Positions 1 through 17,970 of a stretch of DNA of 64,000 bases are shown here, in pieces. This DNA comes from Spirodela intermedia. Taxonomy: Eukaryota; Streptophyta; Magnoliopsida; Alismatales; Araceae. The DNA lies in contig LR746272.1 in assembly GCA_902729315.2 (NCBI GenBank), positions 10,162,327-10,226,326 of the forward strand, written 5' to 3'. The translations under genes were made by a program, and so were the position numbers. The notes below the pieces were generated by a model, which searched no databases, had not been told where the DNA came from, and was given only the letters and a program-made list of their open reading frames with translations. How positions within the stretch are numbered: position 1 is the stretch's first letter; every line of letters begins with the position of its first letter.

Positions 1-292
1 ATCCTGTGGACTGTAAATTTGAAATAATATCATCGGGTGATTGTTTTAATCCTCATATCTTCTCTGTTTAGCGAAAAAAAGTTATTTTTTTCTTTTTCTA
101 GGTCCATTTCTCAATCGGTGATCAGACATTTCTGCCGGCAAAACTAGATGATTAGGCTCCTTGATGAACATATTACTTACTGTGTGTTCTACAAGTCACT
201 CTCGTCGCCCCATTTAGAACGTATAAAGAAGAAATTAAGCTTGAAATACCAAGTTGTGGTTGCACCTTATGGTAACAGTTGATGATTTTCAG

Positions 293-3200
293 CACCTCTG
301 CTATGAAGTATCCCGAGAACCGAATGCTTGGTCGTCGTGAGATTATAAACGGCAAGGTGACTGCCTGAACCTCTCTTTTTGGCTATCTCTTTGAATATTT
401 CTATGATCCCGGAAATGGAATCTGAATGCACTGTGTAGGCAGGGAAATACCTCTGGCTGACTTACAAAGAAGTTTACGATCTTGTGATGAAGATTGGGAC
501 ATCGATTCGCAGCTGTGGAGTATATCAGGTCGGTTGGCTTATATCCACTGTGCACTGGTAGCTCTGTGCTTTCGTTTCTCTCTTATTCCACTTGGTTCAT
601 AACCTACTCATATGCAGGGAGGTCGATGTGGTATTTATGGTGCCAATTGTCCTGAGTGGATCATGAGTATGGAGGTATTTTTCTGAAAATCTTTGGGAAG
701 TTGAAGATAGTCTTAAGGAGATAAGGTTTGCTCATTATGCACGCATTATTACCTGTTCTCTCATGATTCATCTACATTTCCATGCAGGCTTGCAATGCTC
801 ATGGGATTTATTGCGTTCCCTTGTATGACACACTTGGTATGCATCCTCCTATTTTCTTGATGAGTGAACCCATTAAAACTTATATACCATGCATCTTATT
901 CGTCAGAAATTCTGGAAATAAGCTCACACTACGTATGAGACAAGGAAAACAACCACTTATAAGAAGACATCGGTAATCTATGGCAAAAATTGAATCAGTT
1001 CTTTTGACTTGTGCCTAATCTAGTACTTGGAGTGATGGGTTTGTTGCCAAAAAGTTTTATGAGCATTGCTCTCAGCAACGTTTCCAATAAATTGAATGCG
1101 TCAAATTTTTACCTTAATTTTACCTATGAGCGGAGATACGAAGGCTCTCATCTGTAAAAGTGCTTGTGCACAAAGCCAGACAGTGTTGGAGAGTTTGAGG
1201 GCGGAAAGTTTGATAGAAGAAAACTTCAGGGTCTTGTTTGAATCATTGGAATCGGGAGCTTCTATCTTTCTTTCTTGGGAAATATCTAATAATTATGTAA
1301 GAGTCATCCTGGACTTTACATCTTATTATGTTGGAGGTTATTAGGGAAAGGCATTAGAAAGAGAAGCTTTCATTAGGAAGCCACGACAGTAACCAAATTC
1401 TTTTGACGACCAAGATATGATGAATGACGGATTTTTTTGGTGGGATATTGGCCCATTCTTGACAACCAGCTTTGGGCCTAGATTTTGCGTCTGTTTGAGG
1501 GCAGAAGCACAATTTTTCAATTATCATGTATGTGAGTCTGATTGATCGCGTTCTGATTTTTTTTGCTGTTCTTTGAGTTTGTTTAATGGTCAAGTCGGAC
1601 CAAATGCTTGAACACATATTTTCCTATGAGTAATTTCTTTCATTTAGTATTGAGCATCCCCTGGGGTGAATCATTTTATGGCCGAAAAAAATTGCTTCTG
1701 TATAATGTTCTTTTCTTTTCTGTAGGTGCTGGTGTAGTTGAATTTATCATATGTCACGCGGAGGTTTCCATTGTTTTTGTTGAAGAAAAAAAGATTCCAG
1801 AGGTATAGCATTCATAAGTGGTTCTGGTTTTGCAATGAAACACAGAAAACTGTGGACATAATACCTGACTTTAGTTATGAGCATACCTGAAAATATCTTG
1901 TAATGGCTCAAGTGAAATGTTTTCTTGTGTTTTCTATTTAGTTACTTCAATTATGTCTTTTCTTATCTTGGTAATTTATTTCTGCAGATGATGAAGGCAC
2001 TTCCCAACTCCACAAAATTCTTAAAAAGTGAGTCCTTAAACAATTCACATGTATCAGTCTAGAAATGGCCATCTGATAACACTTAGATAAATAGGCACAA
2101 GAGTTTGTTTTTTGTTGAATTACCATGCCCCCCTCGTTAGGGCACATGGCGGGAAAGCCCAAATGGATGTAGAGCCAGGATCAGCTGCACTTCCTCATAT
2201 GGAGTGTAAACATCATTTTGTGGTTGCAGCAATCGTGAGCTTTGGCAAGGTAACGCCTGAACAAAAGATAGAGGCTGAAAGCTTTGGTATGACAATATAT
2301 GCGTGGGACGAATTCTTGGTTGTGGTACGTGAATGTTATTTGGTTCTTTCCATTTGTGTTTAGAATTCTGTGTACCACATTGTCGTGTTCATTTCTTCCA
2401 CTGAAAAATAATTCATCAAAGTGTTTTTCCTACCATATTTTAATTTTCTTTGACTAGTCCTACTATTCGCTTTTGTTGTTTAAAATTCTTTGGGAGACTC
2501 CCGCAGATACGATACTAATTTTTATTTTCCAACAATCAAATTAAGCATCCCTGTTCTGAGGGGTGGTAACAGGAAAAATGTTTGACTCAATTGCCTTTGG
2601 ATGTCTTTTCACTCTTGCGACTTATCAGTTTTATTTGACAAGATGGTTTATAAAAAGGTCTGACTCTAGGAGGTGTAGCTTTCAATTTGCTTCCTTTAGA
2701 AGTCTATCGATAGCATAGTTTGCTGACTATGGACTTCGAAGTCCGATGATCAAATTGGGCATAGGAGCAAGTCCAACGTTAGAAACCCAAAGCAGTTTGG
2801 AGAGTATATAGTAACGTGATTTTATCCAGATTGGAAAATTTATGTTCGTAATTATTTCTGATAAGAGGGAAAAATCTATGACCGACGTTCTTGGGTAGTT
2901 TTTCTAAGATAATGCTCATACCCAATGGCCTCTTTTACATTGGTTCTCAGTGGTAAATGGGGACCCCGTGCAGGTGCAGACATGTTGGGCCCAATTTTTT
3001 CGGTAACCTTGGTTTTGAGATTTCTTGTACTTTCCAGTCTCTATGGTAATGGATATGGTGGGGGAAGGGGATAAGGTCTCCCTCAGTAAGTATGCCTTAT
3101 CAACATTCATAACTAAATCGTCAGTCTATTTGCACGTCAAGTTTTAAGATTCGAGGACGACTGTCTACCTGGCTTGCGTAGTTGGTTGCATCTTTGAAGT

Positions 3201-6200
3201 TCTCCAATTGGCTTTGGGTTCCTCGCTTGTTCATTTTAAGAATAATCTTGAAGGCGTAGTGATAATAGCTCTAGGAATGTACCAAAAACAGTCATGGCTT
3301 ACGCTAGACGAAATGTGGCGGAAACAGTTTTTTATACTAATATCGGTTGATCTTTTTTCTAAATATTTGATACAGATTGCAGTAGATTTTCACGTGATGC
3401 ATTGTACTGTTTACTTTCTGGGGCAATTCCTATGCCGTCTTTATATAATTTTCAGTTTCAGAGGAATTTGATTGTCATATATCAGATTGTTAATCTCAAA
3501 TCATATTTTAAACATATCTGCAGTCGATGATTTATTCAGAGTTTCTACATTACGATGAACATTAATCAACCTGAATATATTTCAATGTACATTTTAAACG
3601 CTTTGAGTGTCCGTAGTTATAACTTCGATTCGTTTGGGATTCCATGATTGAAGGTAAATCAAATTCTAAAGAATGTCTAAATCAAAAGCGTGATAATATT
3701 TCTTAGTTTAGAAAAAGGGGATGGTTCTCATTAATCCAAAAATGAGTAAGCAATAGTGTTTGAGCTCTATCCGCGTGCATTGGATGGAATAACTGCTAAC
3801 TGTCAAATTAATAATAGTTTAGGATGGTCAAGGAGAGAGCCAATGAAAGGGAATGACTTTCAATATTAAATGGGAGACCGTTTGGTGCTTTCAAGCTCTG
3901 TAAATTTTTCTCATCATGAAAGAAAGAGAGAAAAAGAAAGCCTTTTGATGAATGTTGGTTATTTTTGAGGTTGCGTCAGGTACTCAAGCAAAACTTATTG
4001 AATAATATTTCTGTTGCTCAAAAATAATTTAGGACACAGAACAGGGAGATCATAATTTAATTTTATGCATTATTTCTCCTCACAACTGATTTTTACACGC
4101 TTGCATGGAGAAGTGAGATTGGTGACAAGAGATTTCTTCTTTCTTGAATAAAATCGACTGGTGAATCCAATTTTTATGTTAATCAATCCCATGTATGGAA
4201 TTCAATCATGCCCTACTTTCTTTGTCTCGAGCTCTCCTACCCTTGCTTGTAATTTAGAAAAGGTTTGTCATATTAATCGTAAAAAGCGAGGAAAGGAATT
4301 ATTTTCTTCTTGGATCCTGTCTGTGAAAACGTTGCTACTTGATGATTACTTTGGGTTAGGATGTATATTGACATTGTTTATTTGCACTCATGTGAGCTTA
4401 ATTTTATACAGGGGAATAATCAACAATACGATCTTCCAAAATTGAACAAGACTGATGTCTGCACAGTCATGTATACTAGTGGAACAACCGGTGACCCAAA
4501 GGGAGTCATGCTCTCTAACGAGAGCATTGTTACTCTTATTGCAGGTGTGAAACTACTTCTTGATCGTGTGAATGAGCAGGTGAAATTAGTGATGTATTGA
4601 TTCTTCTCTTTTTAATTTCTTGCTTTCGCTGTCTGTCCTTTTAATCTAAAATTCCATGAGGAAGGGAACCATGTTATGTGCTACATCTGTTCGCACTTAT
4701 GTGATAACAATCCTATTTGCCTGTTATCTCAGCTGCACGATGGTGATGTCTACTTATCATATCTCCCTTTAGCACATATCTTTGACCGCGTGATGGAGGA
4801 GACATTTCTTTCTTACGGTGCCTCAATTGGATTTTGGCGTGGGGTAATATCTTCTTCTGATTTGACTCATTCTTACTTAAAAAATTGTCTCATGCATACA
4901 CTTGATTATGGGTTGTCCCCAGAAATGCGTGAAAGTAGAAGAAAAAAGTGAATATTTAGTTATAAGCAAATATTTCTAGGTATCACAAAGTAGAGGCTAA
5001 TTTAATTATTATTATTTTGGTTAAATATATTAGACTCAACACCTGAATTCATTTCAGGCTGTAACATGGGAACTCACCAAAACAGGGACAGTATGAAATT
5101 ATAGGTTTGCTCAAATTACAAATCACCATTCATGGTCATATTGCCATTTACTAGTCATAATGTATTTCAACTTTACAACTGCCAGAATAAAATAGAGTCG
5201 TTAAAATTTAAATTTTTTGTAGTCTTTCTAATGTAATTTTGGTCGTTCTTTTCAACGAATTTAACTGGTGGAACGCGTAAATATCTTGATATGGCCCCAT
5301 ATCAAGTGGTATACTCAGAATATACACTATATATTTCGCAACCTGTGAATTTTGGTGTCATCTTTATTTAATATTCTAAATCCACGCGATCAGCTCGTTT
5401 TTGTCTCAAAACAAGTTGCCTGTAAATTGTAATGCCGTGCCTTCATGGTTTTTCATTGGAAATTATAAAATTGAAAGTTCTTTTAAGGATAGTAAGAAGT
5501 AAAAACTAGAAAAGCAAAAAAGGCACATGTTCTTGATACAGTCAGTTGTTCTGCATGCAGGACGTCAAATTGCTGGTAGAAGATGTCAAGGAACTAAAAC
5601 CAACAATCTTCATTGCTGTTCCTCGCGTTCTAGAGCGGATCTATGCAGGTTTGAAATTCTGTGCCTTGATAGATGTCATTTCCCTCTGCTAGGTCAACTA
5701 GAGCTGATATCTTTTAGAATCAGAGTCTTTTTATTCATCTCACTAGATGGCACAATTTTTCCATGAAGTTGTTTGTCTTACACTTTTTTTCTGGAACTTT
5801 CTGTTTGGTAGAATACATCATATACCTAGAGTCTTTACTGATGAAGTACTTTGCGAGCAAATACCAACTCAAAATTTGAGAAAACTTTGTATACTTTTAA
5901 GAATAAATTATCATATTATAGACCTGATATGTATTTTATGTACTAAAACCATTAAGGGACATGAGAGGACAATGCCAATCTCCCTTCTGACATCATGTGG
6001 ATTAGATAAAAGAAAAGATGCCTACTTATATCTGGTTCAGCTTTACCAACTTCAGTTTTACCTAATTTAGGAATTTTTCGAGTTTAAGAGCCTAATTAAC
6101 CTTTTGAGTTTAGCAATGTCCGTAAATGAAGGCCCGACTTAAAACAGAGTCCTGGACTAGTCATTCTAAATTAGGAAGCATAGGGTTATTTGAAGAAGTT

Positions 6201-9200
6201 CCTTGGACAAAGATCTGGATTACGTACCCATCCATTAATGGACGATTGGCATAATATTCCACGTTTATACGGGAAAACGTCTATTATCGGACTTCTTGCG
6301 ACCATTTAAATTTATGCTCCTTTATTCTAAAATATGGGCCTTAATTTTTCTTCTGGCGGCTCTCCTTTGCGCTTATATAGTTAGCTTAACCACTTACATC
6401 TGTCCCTCTGACGATCTTCTACAAGTTGCCCCCAGTTGGGAGGAAGACTTTGATTGATGTTTGAGTCGAGGGGGGGGGGGGGGGGGGGGGGCGCATTCCC
6501 ATGTGCTACGGTTTACAATGGGCAATACCCTTCCGCTGTTATGGTCTGACTGTCGAGTGAAGGTTATGGTGACAGAAGATGTGTCTACCAGAAGCTGAAA
6601 GAGACTAGAGGGTAGATCAAACTACTTAATTGGTGCAGTGCCGGAACCATGACCCGTTTTGATCAAAATGTGACTAGATTACAGGAGCAGGTCGCAAGAA
6701 TCAAGATGCAGAGAATTACCTGAATTGATAGGATGATAATGAGGCACGATAGTTCTTCCATCTAACCTAGAATCAGTCATTTGAAATTGCAACATCGGGC
6801 CCAAAACACTGGCACTGGTCCTCATCTGTCTAGGATTAGAGGTGTGTGATCCTCTGGGAAGCTGGATGTATGGAAGCACTCTATGCCTAAGCAGGATGCT
6901 AACTATTCTACATATCGAAACTATTCAGTTATTGTCAAGTGGCAAGGGTAACAAAGAATGCTCATGTACAGTGGTGCTGAGTGACGTACTGGGCCTTGAT
7001 TTGCGTTTCCCCTCTATTAATAGCAAACTCATCGATTTGCAGGTCTTCAGGATAACATTTCTTCAGGTGGCCTTTTGAAGCACACAATATTCAATATAGG
7101 ATACAAGTAGTAAGTGGATACACATCTCTTACTTCTTACGAGTTGTCAGCGATATTCTGAAATTTTCCTTTATTTTGTTGTCGAAATATATTTTGATCAG
7201 CATTTAGAGTAAATGCAACGTCAGTGTATAGGAACAAGAACAATGTATTTTTTGATTTTTTGATCTTTCTGAGATATGGTATCCTATCTTTCTGGTGTTT
7301 GATAGCATCAATTGGAACAACCAGTCGCGAGGTATTTTCTTGCAGTCAAATGGGTCTTTACTCGCGGGCAAGCTGACTTTAAGACATTGACAATGTCCTA
7401 AAGTCAGGATAAATGGGTCAGGTTCAGCTTGCGAGCAACTACTGGCTATGATGCCGTGTTAGAGTAATCGGACCATCCGACTCAAAATCAATTGAGTCTG
7501 CCCAGGCCTATTTCTGTGATAACCAAAATGAGAATAATGTTGACAAAATTTTTGATAAATGATTGAAGTTCTTGCTAAGCATTTTAGAAGTCACTCACCC
7601 CACCCACTGTATTTATTCTAAGTGTTGGAGGTATTGCAGTAAACAACATCACATGAGGAAGGGTAGCAAACATTCAGATGCAGCTAGAATTTTTGACAAG
7701 ATTGTGTTTAGTAAGGCAAGGAAAAAATAGCCTCATCTCCGTCACTAATTCTTCTATGCATCTTAAAGCATACGTTCTAAGCTGTACGAGTCTCTATTTT
7801 GACAGGTCAAAGAAGGACTAGGAGGTAATGTTCGAATTATTTTATCTGGGGCAGCTCCTCTACCCAACCATGTGGAAGATTTTCTACGAGTAGTCTCATG
7901 CTCCCATGTCATGCAAGGCTACGGTATGAAACAGCTACATCGTAGCCAATACTTCTTCTCTGTGGGAATTGAACCAGGGTTCCTTGTCAAAACTTGTGAT
8001 CGAGGGCTCTTTTTTTGTTCTTCTTCATTCTATGGACGTATGAATCATGTCATCACTCGTATAAGTTCTTGGGGAGAAAATGATTGATTTACTCTCATTC
8101 TCTGGCCAGGTTTGACAGAAACCTGCGGCGGCACATTTGTTTCTCTACCCGATGAATATTCCATGCTGGGGACTGTCGGCCCCCCGCTGCCAAACGTAGA
8201 TGTGCGCCTTGAATCTGTCCCAGAAATGGGATACGATGCTCTGTCTGGCATCCCTAGCGGAGAGGTCTGCATCAGAGGAAAGACCCTGTTCTCGGGATAC
8301 TACAAAAGAGAGGACCTTACGGCGGAGGTCATGATCGATGGATGGTTTCACACAGGTCTGATGTAGATAATTTTTCTCTCGGTAGTGGAGATGAAGTCCT
8401 GGTAAAATGGTAGGCCACGACTTTCCCACGGGTTGACCTTGAATCTGATGCATGAACTCGCTTGGATCCTTGAACGCAGGAGATATCGGTCAATGGCAGG
8501 CAGATGGGAGTCTCAAAATTATTGATCGTAAGAAGAATATTTTCAAACTATCGCAAGGGGAGTACGTAGCAGTGGAAAATCTTGAAAACATCTACGGTTC
8601 TGCGTCTGGAATTGACTCGGTACGCCCTGCAAATCAAAACCCCTTTGGATTATCATTGAGCGGATCATCGATTTCTCCAGCAATAATCTGTGCGATGTGC
8701 TTGGGGTCCGACTCCCCGTAATCAGTGGCCTCATATAGTGTGATGATCACCCAACTGCTTCATGTCAATTTGCTACCAGAAACGCAGATGGGAAAGAAGA
8801 AAATCCTTTCAGAGAGAAGAAAATGGCTTCCTTTTGCAAAGTTCACTCCCCCCCTTTCTCTCTATGGGCCTTCCATCATTTCCTAGCAATCGCTATGGAC
8901 CCTCATATCGTCTTTCCTATGCCGTTGTGTTGCCTTGAAAGGCTGGAAAAGTGACTGAGGGTAAGCGACGTCTCTGTTACTCCCTGACCATATTTCTAAT
9001 CTTGGCTCAGATATGGATATACGGGAGCAGCTTTGAATCTTTCCTTGTTGCCGTGGTGACCCCGAATAAGCAAGCGCTTGAACGCTGGGCTGAGGAGAGC
9101 GGAGTCCCTGGTGATTTCTCTTCTCTGTGTGAGAACCACCTCGTGAAGGCACATTTTCTTGGGGAGCTTTCAAAGACTGCAAAAGCAAAGAAGGTGATTG

Positions 9201-9634
9201 ACAGATTGATCGCAGTCATCGATTCGTACTTAACCGATTCACACCAAACTTTTCCTGCTTTTCACAGATAAAGGGCTTTGAGTTCATCAAAGCTGTTCAC
9301 CTTGACCCGGTTCCATTTGACATAGAGCGCGATCTCATTACCCCATCGTTCAAGAAGAAGAGGCCACAGCTGCTGAAGTACTACCAGGTAACCTGCTACT
9401 TGCCTTCTGGGTTCTTGTATGAGTGCGCCACCAATCCTCCATAACTGCTGGATTCTCCTTCTTCCACGCCAGTCATTCTGAAATGGCTTACAAAACGATA
9501 TTTTGCCACCATTCTCACCCTCTTCATCACCATCTCTACTGCCATGCCTGTTCCTCTGGTCTTTCCTCGAGAACTAACTGCATCAACCGGTGCTTCAGAG
9601 TGCAATTGACAACCTCTACAGAAGTGCCAAATGA
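293..9634 (+). CDS. LACS4: Long-chain acyl-CoA synthetase (LACS4-like), 5' partial
   Basis: This enzyme activates free long-chain fatty acids to acyl-CoA using ATP, normally at the ER or other membranes, feeding lipid and surface-wax synthesis. I read 18 exons: 293-356, 439-528, 618-674, 788-836, 1726-1802, 1988-2027, 2230-2324, 4412-4579, 4733-4843, 5561-5648, 7043-7106, 7640-7715, 7806-7923, 8110-8355, 8480-8619, 9011-9193, 9268-9387, 9599-9634. All phases join, giving about 606 visible residues. Motifs: [11 protein letters not shown] (AMP-binding P-loop, about visible residue 178), [34 protein letters not shown] and [15 protein letters not shown]. The tail ..LKYYQ joins [11 protein letters not shown] then TGA. 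The family is about 660 residues, so roughly 55 N-terminal residues lie upstream of base 1. The intron after 7715 appears to use a GC donor. Long introns at 2325-4411 and 5649-7042 hold no gene I recognise. The LACS4 subgroup is inferred from remembered similarity. Confidence 0.93.
6470..6491 (+). repeat. Run of 22 guanines
   Basis: An uninterrupted homopolymer of G lies inside the 1.4 kb LACS intron (5649-7042). It may be a true mononucleotide tract or an assembly artefact. Confidence 0.95.
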
Positions 9635-10162
9635 CCAGTGGAGCTTTCAACCAGGCGAGCAGTGGTAATGGGCAACGGCAAAATCTGTCTTCTGCCGCCA
9701 GTCACTTCTCACTCCACCGCTTCTGCATGAGTTTCATGCATGAATTCACGCTCTGCCTGTATCTTCCATGATTGGCCTTTTAAAGGCCTGTACTCTGGTT
9801 AATATGTGGGCGAAGCACAACCTGTCAGAGGCTTACTCCCCAGCTGTTATCAAACAGAGCTTTATTCATGGCGGCGACAGACACACCCAATGTCATATGC
9901 ATCTTCTCTGGTCCAATTCACCCCCAACAAGACTATATTTTCTTCATTCGTATAAACGTTTTCCTGGTATGTTTCCTAAAACGTAGGCTAGTAAATCATA
10001 AATTCACTGACAGAAGAACAATAAGCTGTATAATATCTCATTTCTCTAAGCGACAACAACACAGGTCCAGCAAAAGACGCCCGTCCGTCGTCAGTGGGGC
10101 CGGCAGCAGTAATCACCCAGCTTCATCTGTCAGAGGCAAAAAGGTTGTCATTAGAGCGACAA
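9635..10162. other. Convergent intergenic region between LACS and SPMS
   Basis: The 3' ends of the plus-strand LACS gene and minus-strand SPMS gene face each other across 528 bp. It should hold both 3' UTRs and polyadenylation sites. I see no further gene or repeat in it. Confidence 0.7.
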
Positions 10163-16167
<6,005 letters not shown>

Positions 16168-17970
16168 GGATCCCGTTTATCTTCACTGATTCGAGCCTCT
16201 AACAAGATCAAGATATACACAAAAGAGATTAATAATAAATTCCCACACTAAAATTTATGAAGCGGCGTTAAATTTTAGTATAAAATTTATCAGGACAATT
16301 ACTTTCGAAAGAAGCTCGTTTAAACAATAGAAAAGTGCGTAAAAAATGAATAATAAACAAGGAAAATACAAAGGACCCCACACAGCTAGTTTTAAACAAA
16401 CCAAAGGCGCAAAGAATCAACAGACGCCGGGCTCCTACACTGGTACGTGTACACTGAAGAAAGGACGGAACGCGCGCTGGTAGATGTAACGACAGAAGCA
16501 CCGAGAAATCAGAAACGGGTGAAAAGAGAATGGAACGTGAGATGAACTAGGGTTAGAACGCGATCATCGGCGAGCCGACCGCCACGATAAGGAAAGTGAG
16601 AGAACCACTTTCATGGGATAAACTTCTTTACCGGGTTGTGCCTGTACTCTCTCTAAACAGAAAAAAGCGGCGGCAGAAAGCGGGTTGCTTGTCGAAGAAG
16701 ACGAAGAGAGGATTCCCGGCAGCTCTTCTCTTTCGCCTTTTTCTTTTTCCTTCACTTCGGCTTTTGCCCGTTCGAGAGCAGTAGTATGTGAGAGACGACT
16801 GCTGCGGTAGAGACGAAGGTCCAGGGCAAGCTGTGGTCGGTGGGACGGGAGCGCTACAGGTGCAAGCAAAGACTAATTTTTTCGTCGAATTTTCATAACA
16901 GACCGCGTGGATCGGGGTGAGGTACCTGCCAAACACCCTGGGAACTTCCGATCAGACTCCGGCGAGACCCGCGAGAGATGCTGCGTTGGTCGGAGAATCC
17001 CGCGCAATAAAAAGAGTTTCCTTTTTTCAAAAAACTATTATAAAACTGTATAATAATTAATAAATTTAATTATCGGCGTATTAAAAACCCGGCCTTGATT
17101 TATCCACTTAAATCTGAAATTATACGAAATTTTCAAATTGCTTGGCTTCTGGGCGCACCCTAGTCCACTAAATGAAATAATTCCTCAATAATTGGACTGA
17201 GACGGATGCACCGACAAGCACTTCTCTCTCTACCCCTTCTCAATTATTATTATTATTATTATTATTATTATTGTGTCGGTCGTAGAACAAAAAAGCAAAG
17301 GACAGTGTGTCAACGTCTCGAACCACGTGTTGTATTTATTCCAGAATCGGTCAACTCGAACCCATTTAGAGAAGTGAAATTAACCATACCGGCGCCTGTA
17401 TGTCGAGAAACATTGCATGTTCTTGCAGGGTCTTCCCCAGACCTGGTCAACGCCCATGCTTTCTTTTTTTCTTTAAGTTATTTACTGAGACGGCTGACTA
17501 ATCTCTCTTCTAAAAGAGCCCGTATGAAAGAAGCAAGCTCGATCCACCAAACGTTTCTTTCTCACTTAGAAAACAGAAGTAGCGAAAGACAGAGGGTGCT
17601 GGATGGATCAAACATGGCAAAGAAAAGAGAAAAGAAAAGAAAAGAAATGCAGACAACACGTTTAGAGATAACCGAGGAACGGAAGAAAGAGGATGAGCAC
17701 TATCCCCTTCTCGGCCCTTCGCTCCTTTCTTCCTCGCCCTCCTTTAGAGTTCTTATTACTCGCCCTCTACTGATAAAACAGACGGGAAATAAAAAACTCA
17801 TCCCGGACAAGACACAACTGTATACCTTCCTCTTCTGCACATCTCACACAGGACGGACGACGAGAGGCGGCGACTGCTTCTTCTTCTTCTTCTTCTTCTT
17901 CTTCTTCTTCTTCTTCTTCTTCTTCTTCTGTGGGGGAGTGGGAGAGAGGTCGCTCTTGGCCGGCGCCCTC
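16168..17970. other. SPMS 5' region and GH9C 3' flank
   Basis: SPMS is transcribed leftward from here and the endoglucanase ends here. The first part should carry the SPMS promoter and 5' UTR. The part near 17,900 is endoglucanase 3' UTR. An (ATT)n tract lies at about 17243-17272 and a (CTT)n tract at 17877-17929. I see no additional gene. Confidence 0.6.
17877..17929. repeat. (CTT)n microsatellite
   Basis: Fifty-three bases of perfect CTT repeat. On the gene strand it is (GAA)n, starting 41 nt after the endoglucanase stop, so it is probably in the 3' UTR. Confidence 0.95.
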
